Below are positions 51,411 to 59,732 of a stretch of DNA of 64,000 bases, one piece after another (position 1 is the stretch's first letter; the number at the start of each line of letters is the position of its first letter). Location of the stretch: contig CADCGD010000003.1 in NCBI GenBank assembly GCA_902800925.1, positions 1 through 64,000 on the forward strand, read 5' to 3'. The notes under the pieces were generated by a model that did not search any database, was not told where the DNA came from, and was given only the letters and a program-made list of their open reading frames with translations. The stretch comes from an uncultured Bacteroidales bacterium (GTDB lineage Bacteria > Bacteroidota > Bacteroidia > Bacteroidales > Bacteroidaceae). The position numbers and the translations under genes are program-made.

Positions 51411-52211
51411 TTAACCAATGTTTTCGTTAAGACAATCCACAAAATTCTGCCAGACAGCTGCTGTCCAATGTTTGTCGGATAGCTGGTTCAGCTTTTCCTT
51501 GAGAGTTTCTGCTGGTACTTTCCATTCTTTCGGCATCTCATCCATAATCTCTTCAGCGGCGACGCTGATCTGGCTGAGATATTCATCATAGTCGGCCTTC
51601 AGGCGATCGGCCAAAGTGAGCACCATCTGGCGGTCTGCTACCTGAACCAGATGGTGGAACAGGTCCGACCACAGAATAGTGTCTGTCGAAGTGAGTTGTG
51701 ATAGTGGGTATTCAAATGTTGCCGTGTTGAAGATGCAACCATAGTCGATGGATACCAACTGCTCGCGAGCCACGTTGTACATCAGGTTCGCATTATTTGC
51801 GTTGCGGTCCTCATTAGCCACCCAGAAGTCGAACAGTGCAATCTTCATCAGTTGGGCCAGCGTCTCAGCATTTGCGGGAACCTTGGAATAGGTAGAGGGC
51901 GTGATGTCGACCACGCTGTCCAACCAGCGGAAGCCTATCGATGGGGCAGAGAGGCTGTGAGATATGCTGATACCCTCCCAATGCGCAGGGCGAATAGTTA
52001 CGAGAGCAATGTCGGGCGTTGTCAGGTGCCAAGCCTTAGCCAGCTTTGCTCCAATAAACTCGCAGGCCAGTTTGTAAGCTGTAGCAGACGATCGCATGTA
52101 TTTGCAGACGTAGATATTTACGTCTGAACACATCACCATCACCGGTTCTTCGCCAGTGTGGAACTGCTGTTCTATTCGCTTGGCGCTGTATAGGGTTTGC
52201 ATTGCCATCAT
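51411..52211 (-). CDS. HipA-like kinase (HipA_2 type)
   Basis: A 266-residue protein (numbering from ATG 52211). The phosphatidylinositol-kinase-like fold is indicated by a Lys in YVCKYMRSS, the catalytic segment WVANEDRNANNANLMY (Asp and Asn spaced as in HipA) and the metal-binding DYG in SIDYGC. Longer frames begin inside the -7 box, so the start at 52211 or the ATG at 52202 is preferred. It is followed at once by the DUF3037 partner. True HipA kinases act as toxins with HipB. No HipB-like helix-turn-helix gene is seen here, so a simple toxin-antitoxin role is uncertain. Confidence 0.75.
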   Translation of the reverse strand: MMAMQTLYSAKRIEQQFHTGEEPVMVMCSDVNIYVCKYMRSSATAYKLACEFIGAKLAKAWHLTTPDIALVTIRPAHWEGISISHSLSAPSIGFRWLDSVVDITPSTYSKVPANAETLAQLMKIALFDFWVANEDRNANNANLMYNVAREQLVSIDYGCIFNTATFEYPLSQLTSTDTILWSDLFHHLVQVADRQMVLTLADRLKADYDEYLSQISVAAEEIMDEMPKEWKVPAETLKEKLNQLSDKHWTAAVWQNFVDCLNENIG

Positions 52212-52244
52212 CTTGTCTTCTTGGTTACACACGCTTTCACGCTG

Positions 52245-52252
52245 CAAATATA
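52245..52252 (-). promoter_or_regulatory. Probable -7 box of the HipA-like kinase operon
   Basis: TATATTTG on the minus strand is a perfect TAnnTTTG, placed 34 bp before the ATG at 52211. This is the reason to reject an ATG at 52247 as start. A -33 box at 19-20 bp is not obvious. Confidence 0.5.
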
Positions 52253-52417
52253 CAACAATTTTCCGAAAGTTCTTCTTTCTTTAACATATAATTATCATCT
52301 AATCGTCCATTAATTTCTCATTAATGAATAATTATATGGCCCATTATATGGTCATTACATGTTCAAGGAAATCCCAGAAAAAGATATTAAAATGACACGC
52401 GAGTCATTATGAGTACA
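52253..52417. other. Non-coding gap with short tandem repeat and palindrome
   Basis: No gene seen. ATTATATGG occurs twice close together (about 52331-52352). AATGAC-ACGCGA-GTCATT (52391-52408) is an inverted repeat that may act as terminator or operator 3' of the esterase gene. Confidence 0.45.
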
Positions 52418-53725
52418 TTATCTTTTATTTGCCAATATCCAGTCCAACTGCTGGCGATTGGTGACGTTGCTGGTCCAGTGCTCGTTGACGGGGGTGATGA
52501 GGCTTTCCTTCTCACACTTCAGCAGGTTCCAGACAGCATAACTCGTGGTGGGCGGACAGGTATTGTCGTTATAGCCCCACGTCATGTAGGTCTTGGCCTT
52601 GATGTAAGGTGCAAAACAGCAGACATCAAAGTAGGGCAACGTCTGCAAGTGTTGGGGAGTGAGGAATCCTTCGGCTTTTGAGAAGTGAGGATAGCCGTGG
52701 GTACGGCCTTCCTCGGCGGCTGCCGCCATATCACTGAGTGCGGGGTGGTTGGCCACACAGAGCGTCACACGAGGATCGAGGGCTGCGGCGATGAGCGACA
52801 AGGCGCCACCCTGACTGCCACCTTGGGCAATGACGTTCTTGCCGTCCCATTCAGGCAACGAGCAGAGGAAGTCGATGCAACGGACAAGGCCCAGATAGAC
52901 GTGCTTCATATAATAATGGTCACGACTGTCGATGCCCTGATAGAGATAGCCCTTCTCACGACCATCGAAAGCAGAGCGCACGTCGTTGAAATAAGACTCA
53001 GGCATCAGCGGGTTCATACCATGTATCTCGGTGATGAAGCGGATGACGCCGTTCTCCGGATAGTAGTCGCGCGAATTGGGTTCCTTGATGGTCTTCACAC
53101 CAGCCCCTGGGGGACAAAGCACAACGGGGTGGCTGCCTGCCTTAGCGTTCTTCGGCATCATCAGCAGGCCGTAGAGTATCTGGTGCTGACGGTTCAGGTC
53201 CAGGCGCACGAGGTAGCAGTCGGTCTTGTCGGTGGTAAACTCCGGACAGGGTGTCTTCGTGAACTTCAGCGGATACTGGGCCGCCTCCTTCAGGTTGTCC
53301 TGCCAGAACTGCCAGAAGTCCTTTGGCTCCTTGGTGTAGGGCACAATCTTCTCGGGCGAGAAGCCAATCTTCACGTGATGCTGATAGGTGGTTCCATCGA
53401 GCTTCATCGTCAGACGGATGTCGCGGAAGCAAGGCTTCTTTGCAGTCCCCGCTTTGATGACAGCGCGCCCGTTCTTCAACGTGACAGTACCCTTGGTGTC
53501 GGTTTCCATCAGGTCATTGCCGATGGCATACTCCACCACACCGTCACGCGGTATACCGTACTTATAGAATTGTACCTCGACCGTGGCCTGCTCGCCCGTC
53601 TTGTAAAGCCAGTCGGCATGATTGGGAACGGTCACCCACAGATAGTCACTGCGATAAGGATAGTTTTCTGCGTGAAGACTAACAAGTCCCAGCAGACAGA
53701 TAATAATTGCAAGTAGTCGTTTCAT
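52418..53725 (-). CDS. Secreted CE7 acetyl-esterase (acetylxylan/cephalosporin-C deacetylase type)
   Basis: A 435-residue alpha/beta hydrolase with signal peptide (MKRLLAIIICLLGLVSLHAE), start at ATG 53725; the frame continues upstream across the -7 box, so the long start is rejected. The catalytic motif GGSQGG holds the nucleophile Ser; YNDNTCPP provides Asp and NEHW His. An extra N-terminal beta domain (residues about 22-140, EVQFYKYGIPRDGV) precedes the esterase. Family members remove acetyl groups from xylan or xylo-oligosaccharides. The nearby GH31 enzyme at 56664-58841 would fit plant-polysaccharide use. Confidence 0.88.
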   Translation of the reverse strand: MKRLLAIIICLLGLVSLHAENYPYRSDYLWVTVPNHADWLYKTGEQATVEVQFYKYGIPRDGVVEYAIGNDLMETDTKGTVTLKNGRAVIKAGTAKKPCFRDIRLTMKLDGTTYQHHVKIGFSPEKIVPYTKEPKDFWQFWQDNLKEAAQYPLKFTKTPCPEFTTDKTDCYLVRLDLNRQHQILYGLLMMPKNAKAGSHPVVLCPPGAGVKTIKEPNSRDYYPENGVIRFITEIHGMNPLMPESYFNDVRSAFDGREKGYLYQGIDSRDHYYMKHVYLGLVRCIDFLCSLPEWDGKNVIAQGGSQGGALSLIAAALDPRVTLCVANHPALSDMAAAAEEGRTHGYPHFSKAEGFLTPQHLQTLPYFDVCCFAPYIKAKTYMTWGYNDNTCPPTTSYAVWNLLKCEKESLITPVNEHWTSNVTNRQQLDWILANKR

Positions 53726-53754
53726 TTTTTGATGTAGTAGTTTGTTTGTGGGTG

Positions 53755-53762
53755 CAAAGTTA
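53755..53762 (-). promoter_or_regulatory. Probable -7 box of the esterase gene
   Basis: TAACTTTG on the minus strand, 30 bp before the ATG at 53725. A -33 element at proper spacing is weak. Confidence 0.5.
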
Positions 53763-53782
53763 AGAAATTTCTGCGAAACCTG

Positions 53783-53812
53783 TTGCTGTTTTGTAGATTT
53801 TTTGTATCTTTG
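53783..53812 (+). promoter_or_regulatory. Promoter of the PAP2-EptA-cupin operon
   Basis: TTG at 53783-53785 and TATCTTTG at 53805-53812 with a 19-bp spacer. The ATG of the PAP2 gene follows at 53831. It diverges from the esterase promoter. Confidence 0.7.
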
Positions 53813-53830
53813 CAGCAGATTTGTAATGCA

Positions 53831-54511
53831 ATGATTAGCAAACAAGAATTTATTAGAACAGTTTGCAGCTATGTGATTCCCTATTTGATATTGCTCATAG
53901 CTGTACTCGGATTGTTGTACGCATACCCGAAGCCAGAGCTTCACATGCTGCTCAACTCCCACCACACCAGTTTTCAAGATACTTTCTTCAAGTATTATAC
54001 TCTGTTGGCAGAGTGGCCATTGTATGTACTGGCACTGCTACCATTGTTGTGGAAGAAGCCAAAGATGACTCTCTTCTATGCCATGTGCGAGGCAACGGGA
54101 GGTATCATGGTGCAGATATTGAAGCACATCTTCAGAAGCGACCGTCCTGTCGTTGTGTTCGAACAATACCCCGATTGGGCTTTGCCCCTGGTAGAGGGTG
54201 TGAAGATGCATCATAGCAATTCATTCCCCTCAGGACATTCGTCTACGTTCTTCATATTTTTCACCTGCTGTGTGATCGTTCTGGCATATCACTATATCCG
54301 CGATGCTAAGCCACATACCCTCAGAGCGAAATTCTTTTTTAACGCCTCGTTGGTGATGCTGTTGGTGATGGCCGTTCTTGGCGCATACTCACGCATCTAT
54401 CTTTCACAGCACTTCCTATCGGATGTGTGTGTAGGTAGCATCATCGGTTTTGTAACACCTTTCCTGGTGTTCTTCCTGTGCAAGGACAAGATATTGAAAA
54501 TTGAACATTGA
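53831..54511 (+). CDS. PAP2-family lipid phosphatase (possible lipid A phosphatase)
   Basis: A 226-residue inner-membrane protein. All three PAP2 motifs are present: KX6RP (KHIFRSDRP), PSGH (SFPSGHSST) and SRX5HX3D (SRIYLSQHFLSD). Five to six membrane helices are visible. The start is ATG 53831; the longer frame runs across the promoter. Directly downstream is a phosphoethanolamine transferase, so a dephosphorylation of lipid A (LpxE/LpxF-like) or of another phospholipid is plausible. Phosphatase for undecaprenyl diphosphate or phosphatidylglycerophosphate cannot be excluded. Confidence 0.85.
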   Translation: MISKQEFIRTVCSYVIPYLILLIAVLGLLYAYPKPELHMLLNSHHTSFQDTFFKYYTLLAEWPLYVLALLPLLWKKPKMTLFYAMCEATGGIMVQILKHIFRSDRPVVVFEQYPDWALPLVEGVKMHHSNSFPSGHSSTFFIFFTCCVIVLAYHYIRDAKPHTLRAKFFFNASLVMLLVMAVLGAYSRIYLSQHFLSDVCVGSIIGFVTPFLVFFLCKDKILKIEH

Positions 54512-54513
54512 AT

Positions 54514-56094
54514 ATGATCGCATTATTTCGCAAGATAAGAAAGGTACTTAAACGACCAGTGTCGCTTATCACTTTCTCATGTATCGTTAGTATAGGCACC
54601 CTATTACTGTACAACATTCCATTCTTTGATTTTGCTATTGAAAAAAGCAATGAGAGTTCGATAGGTGTCGCATGGCTGACAGTATCGCTGGTCATCATCA
54701 TGTTGGCGGTTAATTTCATGATGACCTATCTCACCATGTTCTGCATGAGAATAGTGGGGCGCATCTTGCTGGCTATCCTATCGGTTATCAATGCTACAGC
54801 CTTCTTTTTCATTCTGAACTACAACATCATCATCGATGAGATTACCATCGGAAATGTGTTCAACACCAGATACTCGGAGGCTTCGGGATTCTTCAGCTGG
54901 GGACTATGGCTTTTCATTTTTGTCTTTGGCATTCTTCCGGCCCTGTTCTGCCTGTTACAGCCGGTGGTGATGGGGAAAGCGAAGAAAATGGGTGTTTATT
55001 GTGGTAGTTCGCTGGCAGTCATTCTCGTCATTGCATTGCTGAACATCAATCAGACGCTGTTCATCAGTCAGCACGACACAGAGTTGGGAGGACTGCTGCA
55101 GCCTTGGTCGTATCTTGTCAATACGTGTCGTGTCATCAGTATTAGTCAGCACAAACAGGCAGAGGAAATCAAACTGCCCGACGGCAAGTTTACAGATGAT
55201 GAGAAAGCTGTGGTAGTGCTCGTCATCGGAGAGTCGGCAAGAAAAGCCAATTTCCAGCTCTACGGCTATAAGCGTGACACGAATCCACTGCTGTCGAAAC
55301 AGCAGGAATTGAAGGCATTCCAAGCTACCTCCTGTGCCACCTACACCACAGCTGGCACCAAGGCTATCCTTGAAGCGAAAGACTGCGACGAGTTGTACGA
55401 ACCGTTGCCCAACTATGCCTTCCGTACAGGAGCCGACGTGGTATGGCGCACCTCCAACTGGGGAGAGCCGCCCATACATATTGACGAGTACCAGACAATA
55501 TTACAACTGGCCGATAAATACCCCGAAATGAGTCGCGACTATGACGGCACGCTCTTTGCAGGACTTCGCCAGCGCATTGAATCCAGTAGCAAGAACAAGG
55601 TGCTGATAGTACTGCACACCAGTATCAGTCACGGTCCGCAATATGCCAGCAAATACCCCAAAGAATTCGAGGTGTACAAGCCCGTGGCAGAGAATGTGGA
55701 AGAGGGTGAGAAACATGTGGATAGGCTGGTCAATGCCTACGACAATACCATCCGTTATACCGACTTCCTCTTGGACAGTCTTATCAACACCCTGCGCGAT
55801 ATGAAAGACTGGAAGAGTGCCATGATATTCATTTCCGATCATGGTGAGTCGCTCGGCGAGAACAAGTTGTTTATGCATGGTCTGCCAAAGAAACTGGCAC
55901 CCAAAGAACAGTACGAGATACCATTCCTCGTATGGACATCGGAAAACTTCAGGGAGTACAAGAGTCAGCTACCGGCAGTGTTGGAGCAGCATTACGTATT
56001 CCATTCCGTACTCAACCTGCTATCTATCCAATCGCCTGCTTACAACGAAGCGTATGACATTTTTTCAAATAACTTTATAACCACAAAACAATGA
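54514..56094 (+). CDS. Phosphoethanolamine transferase (EptA/MCR-like)
   Basis: A 526-residue protein with about five N-terminal membrane helices (to about residue 180) and a periplasmic sulfatase-fold domain. The nucleophile position in VLVIGESARKANF is Ser241, where EptA/MCR enzymes have Thr (GET). Other active-site elements are conserved: SCATYTTAGTKA, HTSISHGPQYASKYP and FISDHGESLGENKLFMHG. The start is ATG 54514 (TTG 54508 precedes). It would add phosphoethanolamine to lipid A or a glycan core, reducing negative charge. Pairing with PAP2 suggests removal of phosphate and later decoration. Confidence 0.88.
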   Translation: MIALFRKIRKVLKRPVSLITFSCIVSIGTLLLYNIPFFDFAIEKSNESSIGVAWLTVSLVIIMLAVNFMMTYLTMFCMRIVGRILLAILSVINATAFFFILNYNIIIDEITIGNVFNTRYSEASGFFSWGLWLFIFVFGILPALFCLLQPVVMGKAKKMGVYCGSSLAVILVIALLNINQTLFISQHDTELGGLLQPWSYLVNTCRVISISQHKQAEEIKLPDGKFTDDEKAVVVLVIGESARKANFQLYGYKRDTNPLLSKQQELKAFQATSCATYTTAGTKAILEAKDCDELYEPLPNYAFRTGADVVWRTSNWGEPPIHIDEYQTILQLADKYPEMSRDYDGTLFAGLRQRIESSSKNKVLIVLHTSISHGPQYASKYPKEFEVYKPVAENVEEGEKHVDRLVNAYDNTIRYTDFLLDSLINTLRDMKDWKSAMIFISDHGESLGENKLFMHGLPKKLAPKEQYEIPFLVWTSENFREYKSQLPAVLEQHYVFHSVLNLLSIQSPAYNEAYDIFSNNFITTKQ

Positions 56095-56594
56095 TGAGAA
56101 AGATGATGAATTGGGTGCTCGCTGCCACCCTCATTTGCAGCGCAAGTGTGATGACCTCTTGTAAGGAGAAGCAAGCTCAGCAGGCACAAGAAGAGAACAC
56201 TGCTGAGGTACAAGTGGCCGATTCTGTAAAGAAAGTAGTGAGTGAGGAACTGATCCGTACCAGCAAGAGCTGGGACGGCGTGGATCTGCCTGACTACTTC
56301 CAGGGAAAACCCGAACTGGTGGCTGTGAAGTATGTCTTCCCCGCTGGTCAGAAGTTGGGTTGGCACCACCATCCCGTGATGAACTACGGCATACTGGTGC
56401 AGGGCGAACTGACCATCATCGGACAAGACGGTAAGACGAAGGTAGTACACGAGGGTGAGCCCGTCGTAGAGATGGTAGGTACCATCCACCATGGCGAGAA
56501 CCGCGGTGACAAGGACGTCATCCTCTACATGTTCTATCTCTCCAAGGAAGGGGAACAGTTGGCTGTTCAGCACCCAGAGATTCCACTGGAGTAA
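56091..56594 (+). CDS. Cupin-domain lipoprotein
   Basis: A 167-residue lipoprotein with lipobox MTSC (Cys near residue 24) and a small Gln/Glu-rich linker. The cupin core is seen in GWHHHPVMNYGILVQGELTI (HHH and a following Glu) and VGTIHHGENRGDKDV, so a metal ion is likely. The start overlaps the transferase stop by four bases (ATGA). Single-domain cupins vary in function, so none is assigned. It may bind or modify an envelope component. Confidence 0.78.
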   Translation: MMRKMMNWVLAATLICSASVMTSCKEKQAQQAQEENTAEVQVADSVKKVVSEELIRTSKSWDGVDLPDYFQGKPELVAVKYVFPAGQKLGWHHHPVMNYGILVQGELTIIGQDGKTKVVHEGEPVVEMVGTIHHGENRGDKDVILYMFYLSKEGEQLAVQHPEIPLE

Positions 56595-56610
56595 GCTATA
56601 AGAGAAGTAC

Positions 56611-56649
56611 AAAAAATCCCGAAGGCCAGCGAGGCTTTCGGGATTTTTT
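56611..56649. terminator. Bidirectional rho-independent terminator
   Basis: An A-run, a stem (CCCGAAGGCC with GGCTTTCGGG), a short loop and a T-run give a typical terminator for both the plus-strand operon and the convergent GH31 gene. Confidence 0.85.
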
Positions 56650-56663
56650 CGTTGTCTGTCCTA

Positions 56664-58841
56664 TCATTGTTCCAGTTCGAAGACGGGAATGAAGGTCTTG
56701 TCAATCTGTGTGGTGACAGTCTGTCCACCAGCATAATACTTGCCGCTATGGCGGTCGCGCCAGCGTCCACGGGTCTTGGGCAAGTAGGTCTTCCACTCGG
56801 TGGCATCGGGCTCAGTGACGGGACTGATGAGCAGCTTGGGACCGAACATATACTCATACTTCTGAGCCAGTGCCTCAGGGTCGTCGGCAAAGTCGAAGAC
56901 CAGCGGACGCATCAGCGTATAGCCCTCGGTGCTGACACGACGGGCACACTCCTCGATATAGGGGCGCAGGGCCTCGCGCTCCTTGATGCAGTTGGCAATG
57001 GCGGCTTGTGCCTCCTTGCCGTAGTTCCACGGCTCTGTATTGCTCATATAGCCATGAACACGCATCAGGGGCAGATAGACAGACAACTCTATCCAGCGCA
57101 GCATGCGGTCGATATATGCCTGGTCTTGATACTGGTTCTGCGGACGGAAGAAGCCTCCGGCATCGTACGTCCACCAAGGCATGCCGGCAGCCTGTACACC
57201 CAGTCCAGCAGTAATCTGGCGGCGCAGCGTCTCCCAGTCGTTGCCCACATCACCGCTCCATACGGCAGCACCATAGCGCTGGATGCCTGGATAAGCACAA
57301 CGTGTCAGGATGAAGGGCTCCTGCTGACCGCACGCCTTCAGACCCTCATAGACGGTCTTGTTGACGAGCAGGGGGAACACGTTACGTACCGCATTGCCAC
57401 GCCAGCGACCGTTGTTGACCATGCGTCCTGCCAGGTCGTCGTTCTCAGGCTCCGTGGCATCCTGCCACCAGGCATCGATGCCCAGCGGTACGAGGCGCTC
57501 GGCAAAGTTCTTCCAGTAGGCGGCAGCAGCATCGGGATTGAAGAAGTCTATCCAGTCGGTATTAGGGATATAGTAGTTGTTGGCGAGCATCTGTTTGCCC
57601 ACCTCTGAGTTCTTGTCTATCTTCGACCATACGCTGACCATGAAGCGGATGCCCATATGGTGCAGATAGTCGGTGAGTGCCTTGGGGTCGGGGTAGTTGT
57701 CTTCATCGAAGCGCATGGCGTTCCACCCGTATTTGCCCCAATACTGCCAGTCTTGTACCAGCATACCTACAGGGATGCGCTCCTTCTTGAAGCGGTTGGC
57801 GGTCTGCAGGATCTCGTCGGACGAGTGGAAGCGCTCACGGCAGTGGATATAGCCCAGTGCCCAAGAGGGCATAGGAGCACAGGGACCCGTCAGCTCGCGG
57901 TAGGTGGCTATTACCTCGTCGGCAGAACCGACGAACACCGTGTAGTCCACCTTGGCAGCCACGGGCGAGCGGAACGTCGTCTCGTCCTTCACCAAATGGT
58001 AATAGAGCACGGGCTTATCATCCTTGGTGAGCTCTGACGTCAGCTGGTGCTTGCCAGCTTTCAGATGCACGATGGCTGAACTCGTTGGTGGCAGCCAAAG
58101 GTTCTGCATGTCCATCACCTTCTTGCCGTCAATCTCCAGATCATGGCGACGAGCCATCTGCTGACCCACATCAAGCAGCAGGGAATAGTCGCCCTCCTTG
58201 GCAATCTGCAACTCAGCACTGAAGATGTTACGCTGGCGCATCTCCTTCTTGCCGCCCTCGGTAGTGGTGATGTTGACAACCTCAGAGGTGAGAGGTGAGT
58301 GGTTAGAGGTTAGCGGTAAGAGTGCTACGCTCTCGCTGCTGGGGTTAAACTCCGACATGCCGTAGTTATTCCACAGCACACCATAGCCCTTGCTCGACAG
58401 CACCATCGGCAGCGAGATCTGTGTGTTGACCTGTGTCAGACGGCGCGACAGTCCACGGACATTGGTATAGCCATCCTGGAACTGTCCCAGGCCATAGAGA
58501 TATTCATCCTTCGGCGATTTGAAGGTCAGCGTAGCCTGTTCGCCCTGCATGTCGTGGCGTGTGGCAGTGAATACCACACGACCCTGGCGGTCTTTCACCT
58601 GTAGCAGCTGGCGCTTCTTGTCAATCTTGACGGTGATATCGTGGTCGGCAACCTCGTCGGTCTTCACATAGCTCCAGTCGGGGAGCTGTTCGGGCAGTAC
58701 CCCACCCTCGTCATACTGGATGCGGACGGCATTGCGGGCTACATACTTCACGGTCAGTTGTCCCTTGCCGAAGGGTACGGTCTCTGCCCATGCCCACTGC
58801 ATGGCAATGAGCATGATAGTTGATAAGAATAGTCGTTTCAT
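56664..58841 (-). CDS. GH31 alpha-glycosidase (alpha-xylosidase/glucosidase type)
   Basis: A 725-residue secreted enzyme with signal peptide (MKRLFLSTIMLIAMQWAWAE). The nucleophile Asp461 lies in WWQDATEP, and the acid/base Asp531 is expected in WSGDVGND. An insert at about 205-295 (ELQIAKEGDYSLLLD...) resembles a PA14 domain, as in alpha-xylosidases of this family, so alpha-xylosidase activity on xyloglucan fragments is the favourite. Residues 174-188 (ALLPLTSNHSPLTSEV) are encoded by a 7-bp simple repeat and seem an insertion in a loop. It could act with the CE7 esterase on plant glycans. Confidence 0.88.
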   Translation of the reverse strand: MKRLFLSTIMLIAMQWAWAETVPFGKGQLTVKYVARNAVRIQYDEGGVLPEQLPDWSYVKTDEVADHDITVKIDKKRQLLQVKDRQGRVVFTATRHDMQGEQATLTFKSPKDEYLYGLGQFQDGYTNVRGLSRRLTQVNTQISLPMVLSSKGYGVLWNNYGMSEFNPSSESVALLPLTSNHSPLTSEVVNITTTEGGKKEMRQRNIFSAELQIAKEGDYSLLLDVGQQMARRHDLEIDGKKVMDMQNLWLPPTSSAIVHLKAGKHQLTSELTKDDKPVLYYHLVKDETTFRSPVAAKVDYTVFVGSADEVIATYRELTGPCAPMPSWALGYIHCRERFHSSDEILQTANRFKKERIPVGMLVQDWQYWGKYGWNAMRFDEDNYPDPKALTDYLHHMGIRFMVSVWSKIDKNSEVGKQMLANNYYIPNTDWIDFFNPDAAAAYWKNFAERLVPLGIDAWWQDATEPENDDLAGRMVNNGRWRGNAVRNVFPLLVNKTVYEGLKACGQQEPFILTRCAYPGIQRYGAAVWSGDVGNDWETLRRQITAGLGVQAAGMPWWTYDAGGFFRPQNQYQDQAYIDRMLRWIELSVYLPLMRVHGYMSNTEPWNYGKEAQAAIANCIKEREALRPYIEECARRVSTEGYTLMRPLVFDFADDPEALAQKYEYMFGPKLLISPVTEPDATEWKTYLPKTRGRWRDRHSGKYYAGGQTVTTQIDKTFIPVFELEQ
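58283..58320. repeat. 7-bp simple repeat inside the GH31 coding sequence
   Basis: Read on the coding strand: CTAACCT, CTAACCA, CTCACCT, CTCACCT, CTGAGGT in tandem. It encodes about 13 residues in frame, after a loop of the N-terminal domain. The same style of unit fills intergenic gaps elsewhere in this window. Confidence 0.75.
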
Positions 58842-58873
58842 TGTCTAATGAAGTTAGTCATATTAAGTTAGTG

Positions 58874-59350
58874 TTATTCTTTCCAAAGGCGATAGGGGTT
58901 CCTGCGCAGCTGACTATTATAGTAGCGTCGGTCGCCAGTGACCTCCTTCCCGATGAAATGGGGGATTACTGGTTGTTCGTCTTGCGATTGCAGCTCAACT
59001 TCGGCCATGACAAGCCCCTCGTTGTCGCCAAAGAACTCGTCGACTTCGAAGACATGGTCACCACTCTTGACGAGCCAGCGAACCTTGTCAATGAGACCAG
59101 GCTCACAGAGTGTCATCAACTGTCTGGCATCGTCGAGCGGTATCTCGTATTCGAATTCAGCCCGTGCCAGACCACCATCTTCCGAGGGGCCCTTGATGGT
59201 CACATAGGCATGCTCATCCCTGATGCGGATGCGCACGGTACGACCACGCTCGCTACAGATATACCCCTGACAGATGTGGCTTTTTGAAAAAGCCTCGTGC
59301 TTGTACGAGTCGTCAAGCACGAGGAACTTACGTTCAATCTCCAGCGCCAT
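58874..59350 (-). CDS. CYTH-domain protein (inorganic triphosphatase-like)
   Basis: A 158-residue cytoplasmic protein. The ExExK motif EIERK (Glu4, Glu6, Lys8) begins the triphosphate tunnel, and YICSERGRTVRIRIRDE and YVTIKGPS follow in the right order. Family members hydrolyse tripolyphosphate or related triphosphates. Length fits. It stands alone, bordered by simple-repeat tracts on its 5' side. Confidence 0.88.
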   Translation of the reverse strand: MALEIERKFLVLDDSYKHEAFSKSHICQGYICSERGRTVRIRIRDEHAYVTIKGPSEDGGLARAEFEYEIPLDDARQLMTLCEPGLIDKVRWLVKSGDHVFEVDEFFGDNEGLVMAEVELQSQDEQPVIPHFIGKEVTGDRRYYNSQLRRNPYRLWKE

Positions 59351-59362
59351 AATGACTGTTGA

Positions 59363-59510
59363 ATTTGGAATGTTGAATGATGAGTGTGGAATGAGGAATG
59401 TGGAGTGTGGAATGGTCGCCTACGGCGATTATCAATGAAGAATTGAGAATTCTACATTCAAACATCGCAGCGATGCGAGAATCATTCAACATTCAACACT
59501 CCACATTCTT
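59363..59510. repeat. Simple-sequence tracts with two tiny-loop palindromes
   Basis: Variants of GAATGTTGAATG / GAGTGTGGAATG run left to right, then appear as reverse complements (CATTCAACATTC) to the right. Two palindromes interrupt them: TCGCC-TAC-GGCGA (59416-59428) and CATCGC-A-GCGATG (59463-59475). No gene fits. The whole tract fills the gap between the CYTH gene and the small membrane protein. Confidence 0.8.
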
Positions 59511-59518
59511 CATACCCA

Positions 59519-59662
59519 TTACGCCATCATTGAGAAGGTCCAGATGAGGTAGATAACGGCCAGTACGATGAGTGAGCCGAAAATCCATGCTACGACTTTC
59601 TTTCCCTTTTCTTCTTCCTTCTTAGCGTAAGCTTCGCGCTTTGCATTTACTTTCTTGTTCAT
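59519..59662 (-). CDS. 47-residue membrane protein
   Basis: Starts at ATG 59662 and ends TAA at 59519. The product begins MNKKVNAKREAYAKKEEEKG, a highly charged stretch of about 22 residues, then a single hydrophobic helix (VVAWIFGSLIVLAVIYLIW) and a short tail TFSMMA. The charged first part and the clear membrane segment argue for a real gene. It lies between two simple-repeat tracts and has its own neighbourhood. Function unknown. I saw no homologue by eye. Confidence 0.6.
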   Translation of the reverse strand: MNKKVNAKREAYAKKEEEKGKKVVAWIFGSLIVLAVIYLIWTFSMMA

Positions 59663-59679
59663 AGTTATCTAAATTTTGA

Positions 59680-59732
59680 ATGTTGATTTTTGAATGTTGA
59701 CTGGTCGGCTTTGCCGATGATTCATTTATGAA
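59680..59732. repeat. Simple-sequence tract with palindrome TCGGC-TTT-GCCGA
   Basis: TGAATGTTGA words lie to the left and TGAATTATTCA-like words to the right of the palindrome at 59705-59717. It occupies the gap before the S23-type gene and extends to its stop. Confidence 0.7.

Noticed and set aside
51411-52247. HipAB toxin-antitoxin operon
   Set aside because: A HipB-like helix-turn-helix gene is absent; the partner is DUF3037.
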